In this document: piece by piece, positions 36,015 to 44,940 of the stretch
How the letters are laid out: every line of letters starts with the position of its first letter
Position numbering within the stretch: the stretch's first letter is position 1
Assembly: GCA_016704465.1 (NCBI GenBank)
Contig: JADJAD010000007.1
Span: 248,001-312,000 of the forward strand
Source: Gemmatimonadota bacterium
GTDB lineage: Bacteria > Gemmatimonadota > Gemmatimonadetes > Gemmatimonadales > Gemmatimonadaceae
DNA length: 64,000 bases
Direction: 5' to 3'
Notes under the pieces: model-generated
What the model was told of the DNA's origin: nothing
The model's database searches: none
What the model saw: the letters and a program-made list of their open reading frames with translations, nothing else
Position numbers and translations under genes: made by a program

Positions 36015-37609
36015 AGACGATCGAGACCGACATCCTGATCGTGGGCAGCGGCATCACCGCCGCCCTGATGGCTGCCCGGCTGGCCGAGACGACGACGCGC
36101 AGCATCACCGTCGTCGAGGCCGGGCGCGCCAGCACCCCGTTCGCCGAGCGTGGCAAGGCGCGCGACCGATACCTCGCGTATGGGGAGAACCCATGGGCGC
36201 GCGACCATCTCGATGACCAGAACGCCCTCGGCACCACGTGGGGCTACTCCCCCAACATGCACGTGGGCGGACTCGCCATGCATTGGGGGGGCGTCTCGCC
36301 GCGCTACTCGCCCGAGGACTTCACCACACGATCGCTGTACGGCATCGGCGACGACTGGCCCTACACCTACGACGACCTCGATCCGTTCTATCAGGAGGCC
36401 GAGGAGCGCATGGGGGTCGCCGGTGAGCAGGGGCCGCCCGCGCTCGACCCGCGTGGCAAGCCGTATCCGCTCCCGCCGCTCCCCATCAACTACAACCTCG
36501 CCCAGCTGCAACAATGGGCCACCTCGGCCGGGATCGCCTCCTGGAGCACCCCCTCGGCCAAGAACTCCATCGCCCGCGATGGGCGCGCGCAGTGCCAGCG
36601 ATGTGATACCTGCTATCCCGTCTGCCCGACCGGCGCCAAGTACTCGCCCGACTTCACGTGGGATGCGCTCGTGGCGGCGAAGAAGATCACGCTGATCCCC
36701 GAGACCCTGGTGCGGCGACTGGTCGCCGACCCGGCCACCGGGCGCATCGTGCGGGCGACTGGCAACCGCACCGATGCCACCGGCGAGGAAGTCACCATCG
36801 AGGCGAAGACCTTCGTGCTCGCGGGGGGCTTCGTCTGGTCGCCGCACCTGCTGCTCCTGTCGCGCGATTCGGCGTATCCCGACGGACTCGCCAACCGCAG
36901 TGGCCTGGTCGGCAAGTATCTCGCGGGGCATCGCAACGTCGGCGCGCAGATCACGCTCCCCATGGAGCTGTATCCCGGCATCAACACCCAGCACTCGCTC
37001 GTGTCCAAGCAGTTCCAGCGCGCCAGCTATCGCGGGCGCTACCTGCGCCACGACCTGCGCATCTGGGAGTCGAGCGCCGGGCGCGGACCGCGCCTGCGCG
37101 GCGATGACGGCGCGCCGCTGTTCGGCGATGCCCTGCTCGCCGACTGGCAGCAGCGCGCCAAGGGGGCCACGGCCCGCGTGCGCGCCTACTACGACGTGCT
37201 CCCAGACAAGGAGAGCAAGCTCGTGCTCGACTCGGCGCGCAAGAATCGCTTCGGCGATCCCATGCCACACGTCGCGTTCCGCGACGCCCCGGAGAGCGCG
37301 GCGCTGGTGGAGTGGCAGGAAGAACGGCTGCGCGAGTTGTTCACCAGGATGGCCAAGGCTGGTGGCGGTGACGTGCGCTTCCAGAACAGCGCCAACGACC
37401 TGGGACAGGAACACCCCACCGGCGGCTGCCGCATGGGCAGTGACCCGACCACCAGCGTGGTCGACGGGTGGGGACGCGCCCACGACCACGAGAACCTGTG
37501 GGTGGCGGGGGCGCCGGCGCAGGTCAGCGCCTCGTGCTGCAACGGGACGCTGACCTTCGTGGCGGTCGGGCTCAGGACCGCCGCGGGAGTTGCCAAGGCG
37601 AGCGCCTAA
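36011..37609 (+). CDS. GMC-family dehydrogenase large subunit
   Basis: A 532-residue flavoprotein without its own signal. The FAD motif ILIVGSGITAALMAARLAE is at about residues 8-26. GLAMHWGG is the GMC flavin-attachment/loop region. The Cys cluster CQRCDTCYPVCPTGAKY lies near residue 200, and the catalytic C-terminus is QEHPTGGCRMG followed by NLWVAGAP and CCNGTLTFVAVGLR. It overlaps the Tat-signalled subunit gene by ATGA, so it probably hitch-hikes to the periplasm and oxidises a sugar or alcohol, passing electrons to a cytochrome not encoded here. The stop codon at 37607-37609 lies inside a copy of the dispersed octamer (GCCTAACG). Confidence 0.9.
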   Translation: MKTIETDILIVGSGITAALMAARLAETTTRSITVVEAGRASTPFAERGKARDRYLAYGENPWARDHLDDQNALGTTWGYSPNMHVGGLAMHWGGVSPRYSPEDFTTRSLYGIGDDWPYTYDDLDPFYQEAEERMGVAGEQGPPALDPRGKPYPLPPLPINYNLAQLQQWATSAGIASWSTPSAKNSIARDGRAQCQRCDTCYPVCPTGAKYSPDFTWDALVAAKKITLIPETLVRRLVADPATGRIVRATGNRTDATGEEVTIEAKTFVLAGGFVWSPHLLLLSRDSAYPDGLANRSGLVGKYLAGHRNVGAQITLPMELYPGINTQHSLVSKQFQRASYRGRYLRHDLRIWESSAGRGPRLRGDDGAPLFGDALLADWQQRAKGATARVRAYYDVLPDKESKLVLDSARKNRFGDPMPHVAFRDAPESAALVEWQEERLRELFTRMAKAGGGDVRFQNSANDLGQEHPTGGCRMGSDPTTSVVDGWGRAHDHENLWVAGAPAQVSASCCNGTLTFVAVGLRTAAGVAKASA

Positions 37610-37634
37610 CGACGGTGCGGCGCGGTCGGCAACG

Positions 37635-37672
37635 CGGACGGGCGGAGGCGCTGGTGCGCCCCCGCCCGTCCG
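37635..37672. terminator. Strong hairpin between convergent genes
   Basis: Arms CGGACGGGCGG-AGGCGC and GCGCCC-CCGCCCGTCCG are complementary over about 17 bp, with a TGGT loop. The hairpin lies 26 bases after the GMC stop and about 100 before the SdrD-like gene's stop, so it could serve both directions. Confidence 0.75.
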
Positions 37673-37773
37673 TACATCGTCGTCCAACTAGTCCACCGCC
37701 ATCTCACCAGGAGCCGGCGGCCTCCGGCGACGTGCACCTGCCGGAAGCCGACGAACTCCGGGCAAGATGTCCG

Positions 37774-39720
37774 CTAGCACTTCCCGCCGCAGAGGCGCGT
37801 GCCCATCCGGCCATCGGTCCACGCGTCGAGCGTGTTGGCCCACGCCAGCAGCTGTGCCTTGGTCGCCCCGGTGGGGGTCTGGATGCCGTTGCCCTGGGCG
37901 GCGAAGTACGCCTCGGCGCCAGCCATGGCCGCATCAACTGCCGCGATGCCGCTCGTCTCGTAGTACCCCTTCACGAGCGTGGCGGTGATGAGCTCCTGAG
38001 CAAGGATCACGTAAGCGTTGCCGTTCTTCGTGGACATCGTGATCATCGTCCAGTTGTTCTTGCCCGAGCTGTAGAACATGTCGTACTTGGTGATCGGCTT
38101 GCCGTCGCTCTTGGAGTTCCAGGCCTGATAGTTGGAGGTCCACCAGGTCGTCGGCTGCACGCACGGCACGATCGTCAGCTTGTCGAAGCCGAAGTCGATC
38201 GAGCGATCGATGCTCGAGTTCGTGGCGAGGACGACCGTGGTCGGGTTGGTGTTGCTGTCCTTCCCGCGATCGGAACCGCGCAGCGTGGGTGATGCGACGT
38301 AGCTGTTCGGCGTCGCGACGCTCACGGTGTACGTGCCAGCGGGAAGACCCGTGAACAGGTACGAGCCGTTGCTCGCTGTCGTCGTGGTGGCATTGACCGG
38401 TCCCGCGAGCGTGACGGTGACGCCGCCCAGTCCATACTCCTTGGAGTCCTGGATACCGTCGCGATCCTTGTCATACCAGACGTAGTCGCCGATCTGGCCG
38501 AGGGGCTTGATGTAGCCGAAGTCGATCGTGCGGTTGATCGACGAGTTGGTCGCCAGCGAGACGTTGGCGACGCTGCCGTTCGAGTCCATCGCCGGGTCGC
38601 TTCCGGCGCCCGAGACGGTCGGGGAGAAGCCGGATGGGGTAACGACGGTCACCGTGTAGTTCCCGGCCGACAGTCCGCCGAACGAGTACGCGCCGTTGCC
38701 ATCGGTCGTCACGCTGGCCGATGAGGCACCGCCCAGAATGACGGAAACACCAGCCAGCCCGGGCTCGCCCGAATCCTGGATCCCGTTGCCGTTCAGGTCG
38801 TTCCAGACGAAGTCGCCGATCTCGCCGCGGGGTGCGACGTACCCGAAGTCGATCGTGTGGTCGATGGACGAGTTGGTCGCCAGCGAGACGTTGGCCACGC
38901 TCCCGTTCGAGTCCATCGCCGGGTCGCTCCCTGCGCCCGACACGGTCGGGGAGTAGCCGATTGGCGTCGCAACGGTGACGGTGTACGCGCCGGCAGACAG
39001 CCCGCCGAACAGGTAGCCACCGTTGGAATCGGTCGTCGCGCTCGCCGACGCAGCGCCACCCAGCGTAACGGTGACACCAGCCAGCCCGGGCTCACCCGAG
39101 TCCTGGATCCCGTTGCCGTTCAGGTCTTCCCAGACGAAGTCGCCGATCTGGCCAGCGGGCGGAGCGACGAACTGGTTGGTGAAGGTGAGCTGCACGCCGA
39201 CGTCATTGGCAATGAGCACGGCAGAGACCGTGCGGTTGGCCAAGTCGATCGTCGGGGCCGGCGGCGAGGCGGGCAGGTTGGCACCGTACGCCCAATCGAT
39301 CGCCATCAGCGACCAGCTGGGGACCACCGAGGTCTCGGTCGCCGTGGCGCGGTAACGCCCGCTGACCTGGGTATTGATGCTCGTGGCAAGGCGGCACTGA
39401 CCGACGGGGACGGTGGTGCTCCCCTGCGCGACGACCGCGTTGTCGCTCTGGCGAATGACCGTGTAGTCGAAGTCGAACGCCACGCCGGCGACGTTGCCGT
39501 CCTTGCAGATCCAGACTTCGCCCTGGAAGGAGAGGAAGTCGCTCAGGTCTGGCCCGCCGACCACTGAGCGCGACGGCGCGCTCGACGCCAGCCCCGACAC
39601 GACGGCGTTGACCCGGGGCGACAGCGTTGGTGCGACGGGAGAGTTTGCTCCCTCGGCGCACGCGCCAAGGACGAGTGCTGCGGCCACTAGCGCGGCCTGA
39701 CTACGACGGGTACGGCTCAT
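37774..39720 (-). CDS. Surface lipoprotein with three SdrD B-like repeats
   Basis: A 648-residue protein. The signal ends in the lipobox LVLGAC (Cys about residue 21). After a beta-rich N-terminal domain come three SdrD B-like Ca-binding Ig repeats (QIGDFVWEDLNGNGIQDSGE and relatives), about 109 residues each, the first two nearly identical. The Asp/Asn-rich DLNGNGIQD loops are the expected calcium sites. A unique C-terminal domain with Trp/Tyr/Asn runs ends in CGGKC. Such repeats form rigid stalks on adhesins. The gene stands alone, and its 5' leader may contain a riboswitch (see 39770-39856). Confidence 0.9.
   Translation of the reverse strand: MSRTRRSQAALVAAALVLGACAEGANSPVAPTLSPRVNAVVSGLASSAPSRSVVGGPDLSDFLSFQGEVWICKDGNVAGVAFDFDYTVIRQSDNAVVAQGSTTVPVGQCRLATSINTQVSGRYRATATETSVVPSWSLMAIDWAYGANLPASPPAPTIDLANRTVSAVLIANDVGVQLTFTNQFVAPPAGQIGDFVWEDLNGNGIQDSGEPGLAGVTVTLGGAASASATTDSNGGYLFGGLSAGAYTVTVATPIGYSPTVSGAGSDPAMDSNGSVANVSLATNSSIDHTIDFGYVAPRGEIGDFVWNDLNGNGIQDSGEPGLAGVSVILGGASSASVTTDGNGAYSFGGLSAGNYTVTVVTPSGFSPTVSGAGSDPAMDSNGSVANVSLATNSSINRTIDFGYIKPLGQIGDYVWYDKDRDGIQDSKEYGLGGVTVTLAGPVNATTTTASNGSYLFTGLPAGTYTVSVATPNSYVASPTLRGSDRGKDSNTNPTTVVLATNSSIDRSIDFGFDKLTIVPCVQPTTWWTSNYQAWNSKSDGKPITKYDMFYSSGKNNWTMITMSTKNGNAYVILAQELITATLVKGYYETSGIAAVDAAMAGAEAYFAAQGNGIQTPTGATKAQLLAWANTLDAWTDGRMGTRLCGGKC
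38500..39153. repeat. 327-bp tandem duplication inside the SdrD-like gene
   Basis: Two consecutive units of 327 bp (109 codons), for example GCCAGCGAGACGTTGG at 38552 and again at 38879, encode the first two stalk repeats. The third repeat is clearly diverged. Boundaries are approximate. Confidence 0.85.
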
Positions 39721-39769
39721 GGGTTTCCGGCTGAGAGGTGGGCGCCGATATCGTCTACCGACGCATGCT

Positions 39770-39856
39770 GACCCTCTTCGGCAGCGGGACGGTCTCCAAC
39801 CCGAGACACCACGCATTGCGCCACGGTCTCACGACCGGGTAGCCCTTTCGGAGGTT
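39770..39856 (-). promoter_or_regulatory. Structured leader, candidate cyclic-di-GMP-I (GEMM) riboswitch
   Basis: Read on the minus strand, about 50 bases before the SdrD-like ATG. A closing stem CCUC/GAGG encloses GGGCUACC, a hairpin GGUC-GUGA-GACC with a GNRA tetraloop, and GCGCAAUGC, where GEMM RNAs usually have GCAAAGC. A second hairpin GUCUC/GAGAC follows, then CUGCCGAAGAGG, resembling the GEMM 3' end. The order matches GEMM-I, but the core has a substitution. c-di-GMP control of an adhesin would make sense. This was aligned by eye only. Confidence 0.35.
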
Positions 39857-40116
39857 CTGTTGTGGAAGAGGTCGGTGGCAGAAAGTGTGCCATACGTCAC
39901 AATTGCAGCCGTGACCACGGCACCCGATGGGCGACGCAACGCTCATATGAATGCGAGATCGCGTTCCAACGTCGCGCGGCTCGCACGCTGGACCGCACCG
40001 CCGACGGATGTTGAGTTTTTCTCACACAGCGCGGCGGGTGCGCGCCACAAGGGTCAGACAACCACCTCGACGTGCGAACGCCTCCTGGTGATCGATCCCC
40101 GCACCCGCTTCGTCGC

Positions 40117-41271
40117 CTACCGGCCTCGACGTCCCGTGAACAACGACTTCGGGATCATCACGTGGGCCCCGACGTTTCCGTCGACCAACTGCGTGATGCG
40201 CACGTCGCAGGCAACACTGGTCAGCATGTAGGCATCGTCCCGCGATAGCCCCTGTTCGCTGACCAGGAACTCGATAGCCTGGCGCACGGCGGTCTTTGTC
40301 GCCACCACCAGGTCCTTGTCCGCTCCCATGGCGATCCAGTGCGTCGGCGTCTCGCCACGCGGCCACGTGAGCTTCATGTCCTTCCGGACGATGACGTCGA
40401 TCGTGCCGACCAGCGACGTCTCGAGCCCGGTAATGTCCACCTCGCCGTCGCCCTGCGCCGCGTGTCCATCACCCAGCTGCAACAGCGCGCCGGGAACATG
40501 CACCGGGATGAACAGGGTCGTCCCCGCCACCAACTCCTTGTTGTCCAGGTTGCCCGCGTGGATGTCGGGCGGGGCGCTGCTCACGCGTCCACGTGCGGCT
40601 GGCGGCGCCACGCCGATGCTCCCGAAGAACGGCCGCAGCGGCACGTCGATGCCCGGAGCAAAGCGCGCCACCATCGCCTGTCGGTCCAACGGAATGATAC
40701 GCATCCTCGCCGTCGGAAAATCCTCGGGAATGAAGCCACTCGTCGGGCCGAAGGCATTGTACGCGTAGGCGATCGCCAGGTCGATCTTCTTGATCCGCAC
40801 CTCCAGCACATCGCCCGGCTCCGCACCACGCACGTAGACCGGTCCGGTGAGGATGTGCCCGCCCGGCCCCCGGTCCTTCACGCTGTCGACGATGGCGCGA
40901 AGCGATGGCTCCACGTCTTCCGGTTTCACACCGGCCCCCTCGAGCCGGGTCGGGGTCGATGTGAGCAGGGTGCCGATCGTTAGCTCATCGCCCGACGCGA
41001 TATGCAGCACCGGCTTGGCCTCGGCCCAATAGTGACCGTAGGCGACGGTGGAGGGAGACGGCATGAGCCGGTGCCTGGTCGGTTGGCGCGGTGGCACCGT
41101 GCTCGGGGTGCCAGGCTCGCGAGTCGCCTCGAGCTGCGACACGCCAGCGAGAACGAGCGCGACGGTCGCCACAAGCGCGACCGCGGCAGTGCGCAAACCC
41201 GCGCGCAAACCACTGCGCAAACCACTGCGCGAACCAGTACGGACAGGAGACGGCATGAGTCGACCCGACAT
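40117..41271 (-). CDS. Secreted acetamidase/formamidase family protein
   Basis: A 384-residue protein of the FmdA fold, here with an N-terminal membrane signal (TAAVALVATVALVLAGVS), so it acts outside the cytosol. Conserved landmarks are HYWAEAKPVLHIASGDELTI near the N-terminus, GPVYVRGAEPGDVLEVRI, GFIPEDFP, the GNLDNKELVAGTTLFIPVHV core and LGDGHAAQGDGE. The family hydrolyses formamide, acetamide or related amides to ammonia and acid. The first ~20 residues before the signal (SRSGLRSGLRAGLR) are encoded by a 12-bp tandem repeat, so the ATG at 41271 or 41256 is plausible, but the true start may be just before the hydrophobic stretch. Confidence 0.85.
   Translation of the reverse strand: MSGRLMPSPVRTGSRSGLRSGLRAGLRTAAVALVATVALVLAGVSQLEATREPGTPSTVPPRQPTRHRLMPSPSTVAYGHYWAEAKPVLHIASGDELTIGTLLTSTPTRLEGAGVKPEDVEPSLRAIVDSVKDRGPGGHILTGPVYVRGAEPGDVLEVRIKKIDLAIAYAYNAFGPTSGFIPEDFPTARMRIIPLDRQAMVARFAPGIDVPLRPFFGSIGVAPPAARGRVSSAPPDIHAGNLDNKELVAGTTLFIPVHVPGALLQLGDGHAAQGDGEVDITGLETSLVGTIDVIVRKDMKLTWPRGETPTHWIAMGADKDLVVATKTAVRQAIEFLVSEQGLSRDDAYMLTSVACDVRITQLVDGNVGAHVMIPKSLFTGRRGR
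41191..41238. repeat. 12-bp tandem repeat at the start of the amidase gene
   Basis: Four units of GCGCAAACCACT-like sequence (first and last diverged) encode SGLRSGLRAGLR on the minus strand, directly before the signal peptide. Confidence 0.9.
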
Positions 41272-41365
41272 CGGGAGATAGGAGCGATCGAGCGTACACG
41301 ATCGCGAACATGTCCCCCGCCGAGCGACTCGGCCAGCCCGGGAGCGCCCCGGTTCGTTACTCCGG

Positions 41366-42004
41366 CTACCCGCGACGGCGCAGGATGAAGCCCCAATACG
41401 TGTCGGGACCGGCGGGCACCGCGAAGTCGATCGTCGCGGTGTCGACCACATCGAACCCCGAGCGCTGCATCAGGCTGACCCACGCCGCGCGCCCCAGCAC
41501 GCTGTAGTGATTCGGATTGGTCTCGTGCCGGCAGGCCGTGTCGGGGGCCGGGACCTCGACGTACAGGATGCCTCCCGCTGTCAGCACCCGGTGGAAACCG
41601 GCGAGTGTGAAGTAGGGCGCCACGCTGTGCTCCAGCGCGTGGCGACACCACACCAGGTCGAAGCTGGCGTCGGCGAAGTCGAGGTACGACTGGTCCATGT
41701 CGAGCGCCTCGAAGCCAGCCGCAGCGCACGCAGCCAGATCCTCGTCTCCGATCGTGATACCGATCGCCTTGTGACCGGCCGCCCGGAACAGCTCGAGCGC
41801 CAGCCCCTGCCCGCACCCCACGTCGAGCACTCGGCTCCCCGGCGGCAGCGGCACCGTCTTTTGCAGCAGCGCCCACATGTGGCGCGACAGTTCGGTGTGC
41901 TGCTCGGACGGAGGCTCCGGGTAGACGTCATCGCGTAGCCGGTCGATGAACGCCTCGAAGCGCCCGGCACGCGGATCAGCAGAAACGAAGGGTGACTGAC
42001 TCAT
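41366..42004 (-). CDS. Class I SAM-dependent methyltransferase
   Basis: A 212-residue cytosolic protein. Motif I RVLDVGCGQGLALELF lies at about residues 57-72, and the acidic residue of motif II is in GITIGDEDL. Motif IV is FDLVWCRHALEH, and a post-motif region GGILYVEVPAPD follows. This is a UbiE/small-molecule-type methyltransferase; the target is unknown. It is separated from the amidase gene by 94 bases on the same strand and may be co-transcribed. Confidence 0.88.
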   Translation of the reverse strand: MSQSPFVSADPRAGRFEAFIDRLRDDVYPEPPSEQHTELSRHMWALLQKTVPLPPGSRVLDVGCGQGLALELFRAAGHKAIGITIGDEDLAACAAAGFEALDMDQSYLDFADASFDLVWCRHALEHSVAPYFTLAGFHRVLTAGGILYVEVPAPDTACRHETNPNHYSVLGRAAWVSLMQRSGFDVVDTATIDFAVPAGPDTYWGFILRRRG

Positions 42005-42511
42005 GGCGCGACCTGGGCGAGTGATGAGAACGCGGAGAGCTGCGGACCGGGCGATTGCGCGCCGCGACCGGATTGCTGCTCACAAGGCAAGCGCCGGACC
42101 CGTCCGTCGCGGATCGAGTTCGCGGCGTATATGACTGCGTAGCACTCACTTACGGGTTTCGGTCCCCGACACGGCGTTCCGCGAGACGCGGTAGCTCTTG
42201 CCGACGTGCACGTCCCCGGTGGACATCTCGTCCGGTCGGCCGCGTGAATTGCCCGCTCGGCGGGGTGGCGAATCGGATCACCGCTTCGCACTTTCGCCCC
42301 GTCGCCTGTTCCGAGAGAGTCTGGCCGACCAGCCACAATGCCTCCGCCCGCACTACTCCGATCGAGGTGTCGATGGAGGTATCATCGGTGGATTCGCGGG
42401 AGCGTCACGACCGTCGCAGCCATCCTGCCCCGACCGGAATGGTTGCCGCGTACCGCACGTCGGGACTAGAATCGACGCTTTGGCCGCGCCTCGCCGGTTC
42501 GTGGCCCGGCT

Positions 42512-42556
42512 CGACAGTTGCCGAGGCGACGATTGCCGAGGCGACGATTACCGGAG
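42512..42556. repeat. 15-bp tandem repeat, three copies
   Basis: Units CGACAGTTGCCGAGG, CGACGATTGCCGAGG and CGACGATTACCGGAG lie in the intergenic region upstream of the S9 peptidase. Confidence 0.85.
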
Positions 42557-42692
42557 CGACGCGCAAGCTTCCCGCCGGGATGGACGGCGCGCCCCGTTCG
42601 TTCGTGGACTTGTTCTACGCCCTGGCCTAACCATCCGAGGATGACGCCGGACTCGCCGAAGGCACGCGTAGATGCGCGATTTGCCGCACGCC

Positions 42693-42728
42693 TTGCTGCT
42701 CGCCTCGCTGCTCGATCTGCTGCTCGAT
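42693..42728. repeat. 12-bp tandem repeat upstream of the S9 peptidase start
   Basis: Three units TTGCTGCTCGCC, TCGCTGCTCGAT and CTGCTGCTCGAT, with a partial fourth, end about 25 bases before the ATG at 42758. Confidence 0.85.
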
Positions 42729-42757
42729 CTGCTGACCACCGCTTCACGGAGTTGCCC

Positions 42758-44857
42758 ATGTCGATAGCCCCCATCTTCCGCCTCGGCGTTGCGACGTTCG
42801 TCGCCCTCGTCGCGCTCCCGATGTCCCCCCTGGCCCTCGTATCACCGGCGCTGGCGGCGCAGGAGAAGGCGTCCGACACGCTGCTCACCGTCGACCACTA
42901 CCTCGACTTCGAGTCGGTCAGCGACCCCGAGATATCTCCCGACGGCACGCGCATCATCTACTCGCGTCGCTTCGTGGACAAGCAGAAAGATGCGTGGGAG
43001 TCGGCGCTCTGGATCATGAACGCGGACGGCTCTGAGAATCGCTTCCTTGCCCGCGGCGATGCGCCAACATGGTCGCCCGACGGGACGCGCATCGCCTACC
43101 TCGCCGAGGGAGCGGCAGGTGGACCGCGCGGCGCACAGATTCACGTGCGCTGGATGAACGCCGAGGGCGCCACCTCGCAGGTGACGCGGGTGGCACATGC
43201 GCCCAGCGACATCGAGTGGTCGCCGGACGGCCAGTCGATTGGTTTTTCCATGTTCGCCCCCAAGGCAAACATCTGGGCGATCGACATGCCCGCAGCGCCC
43301 GAAGGGGCGCAGTGGACACCAGCACCGCGATACGTCAACACGGTGCACTATCGTGCCGATCGGCGCGGCTTTCTCGAGCCCGGCTTCGTGCACCTGTACG
43401 TGGTCCCGGCCGACGGCGGCACGCCGCGCCAGTTGACCAGCGGGGACTGGAACGTGGGCTCTCGCTTCGATGGCCAACCGGGCGCTGCAGGCTGGTCATG
43501 GAGCGCGGACGGTGGCTCGATCGTCTTCGACGGGTTGATGGACCCGGAGAGCGACAAGAACTTCCGCGACAGCGACATCAACGTCGTCGACGTGCGCACG
43601 GGGGTGATGAAGAAGCTCACGACACCGCGTGGCTCGTGGTCGCAGCCGAGCGTCTCGCCCGATGGGATGTGGATCGCCTTCGTCGGGTATCCGTTCACCG
43701 AGAACACCTACCACACCACCGAGCTGTTCGTCATGCGCGCCGATGGGTCGGCGATGAAGAAGCTGTCCGGCACGCTCGACCGCGACGTGGGCAGCTTGGC
43801 CTGGGCGCGCGACAATTCCGGCATCTACTTCGGCGCCCAGGACCGCGGTACCAGCAACGTGCATTTCGCCTCGCTCGCCGGACAGGTGCGCGCCCTCACC
43901 ACCGGGCAGCACATGCTCTCCCTCGGCTCCATCTCCCGCACAGGCGTCGTGGCCGCGATACGCTCGGCGCCGTCCGACCCAACCGACGTGGTGCGCTTCG
44001 CCGTGACCGCGCCGCAGCAAGTCACGCGGCTCACCAGCGTCAACGCCGACATCCTCGCCAACAAGAAGCTGGGCACGTTCGAGGAACTGTGGGTGACATC
44101 GACGAGCGGGACCCGGGTGCAAGGGTGGCTCCTCAAGCCGCCCGGCTTCGACGCGTCGAAGCGTTGGCCGATGATCATGGAGATCCATGGCGGGCCGCAC
44201 GGGATGTACAACGTCGGCTTCAGCTACATGTACCAGAACTTCGCCGCCAATGGGTACGTGGTGCTGTACATCAACCCGCGCGGCTCCACCGGGTACGGGA
44301 GCGACTTCGGCAACGCGATCAACAAGCGCTATCCTGGAGTGGACTACGAGGACCTCATGGCCGCGGTCGACACCGTGGTCGGGCGTGGGTACGTGGACCA
44401 GAGCCGCATGTACGTCGGCGGTTGTAGCGGGGGAGGCGTGCTGTCGAGTTGGGTCATCGGACACACCAACCGCTTCGCGGGTGCAGCGGTGCGCTGCCCG
44501 GTCATGAACTGGATCTCGTTCGCCGGCAATGCCGACGTGCCCTACTTCGGCAATTCCTGGTTCGAGAAGCCGTACTGGGAGGACCCCAAGCCGTGGCTCG
44601 ACCAATCACCGCTGATGTATGTCGGAAAGGTCACGACCCCGACCGTCATCATGACCGGCGAGCTGGATCTGCGCACGCCCATGGCCCAGTCGGAGGAGTA
44701 CTACCAGGCGCTCAAGCAGCGGGGCATCCCGTCGGCGCTGCTGCGGTTCCAGGGGGAGTTCCACGGCACCGGATCCAAGCCGAGCAACTTCATGCGCACG
44801 CAGCTGTACATGATGAGCTGGTACCAGCAGCACAAGCGTGACGCGGCCGCCATGTGA
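42758..44857 (+). CDS. Secreted S9 family prolyl oligopeptidase / dipeptidyl peptidase
   Basis: A 699-residue serine peptidase. A signal peptide (ALPMSPLALVSPALAAQ) is followed by a beta-propeller made of TolB/DPP-like repeats (SPDGTRIIYSRR, WSPDGTRIAYLAE, WSPDGQSIGFSM, VSPDGMWIAFVG). The C-terminal alpha/beta hydrolase domain has its nucleophile Ser in YVGGCSGGGVLSSW (about residue 553), Asp in GELDLRTPM (about 633) and His in GEFHGTG (about 667). GCSGG instead of the usual GSYGG is a little unusual. It should cleave short peptides in the periplasm. It is a single gene, ended by the hairpin at 44907-44940. Confidence 0.93.
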   Translation: MSIAPIFRLGVATFVALVALPMSPLALVSPALAAQEKASDTLLTVDHYLDFESVSDPEISPDGTRIIYSRRFVDKQKDAWESALWIMNADGSENRFLARGDAPTWSPDGTRIAYLAEGAAGGPRGAQIHVRWMNAEGATSQVTRVAHAPSDIEWSPDGQSIGFSMFAPKANIWAIDMPAAPEGAQWTPAPRYVNTVHYRADRRGFLEPGFVHLYVVPADGGTPRQLTSGDWNVGSRFDGQPGAAGWSWSADGGSIVFDGLMDPESDKNFRDSDINVVDVRTGVMKKLTTPRGSWSQPSVSPDGMWIAFVGYPFTENTYHTTELFVMRADGSAMKKLSGTLDRDVGSLAWARDNSGIYFGAQDRGTSNVHFASLAGQVRALTTGQHMLSLGSISRTGVVAAIRSAPSDPTDVVRFAVTAPQQVTRLTSVNADILANKKLGTFEELWVTSTSGTRVQGWLLKPPGFDASKRWPMIMEIHGGPHGMYNVGFSYMYQNFAANGYVVLYINPRGSTGYGSDFGNAINKRYPGVDYEDLMAAVDTVVGRGYVDQSRMYVGGCSGGGVLSSWVIGHTNRFAGAAVRCPVMNWISFAGNADVPYFGNSWFEKPYWEDPKPWLDQSPLMYVGKVTTPTVIMTGELDLRTPMAQSEEYYQALKQRGIPSALLRFQGEFHGTGSKPSNFMRTQLYMMSWYQQHKRDAAAM

Positions 44858-44906
44858 CCGTGACGCCACGCCGGCGCTCGACGCACGCGCTGCACCGTTG
44901 ACCCAT

Positions 44907-44940
44907 CCATGCCTCGCCGGCACGCCGCGGCGAGGCATGG
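44907..44940 (+). terminator. 13-bp perfect hairpin, terminator overlapping the next start codon
   Basis: Arms CCATGCCTCGCCG and CGGCGAGGCATGG enclose an 8-base loop. It terminates the S9 peptidase transcript. Its 3' arm contains the ATG at 44937, which could hide that start. Confidence 0.75.

Larger units (their letters stand above)
42005..42757. other. Intergenic stretch rich in tandem repeats, no gene recognised
   Basis: About 750 bases between divergent genes. Open frames (for example one ending at 42630) have no protein-like conservation. Two repeat clusters are present (42512-42556 and 42693-42728). One open frame runs without a stop into the S9 peptidase gene, but the ATG at 42758 with its signal peptide is the natural start. 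Confidence 0.55.

Noticed and set aside
36005..37687. 560-codon minus-strand frame opposite the GMC dehydrogenase
   Set aside because: Antisense shadow; no start context and no motif.
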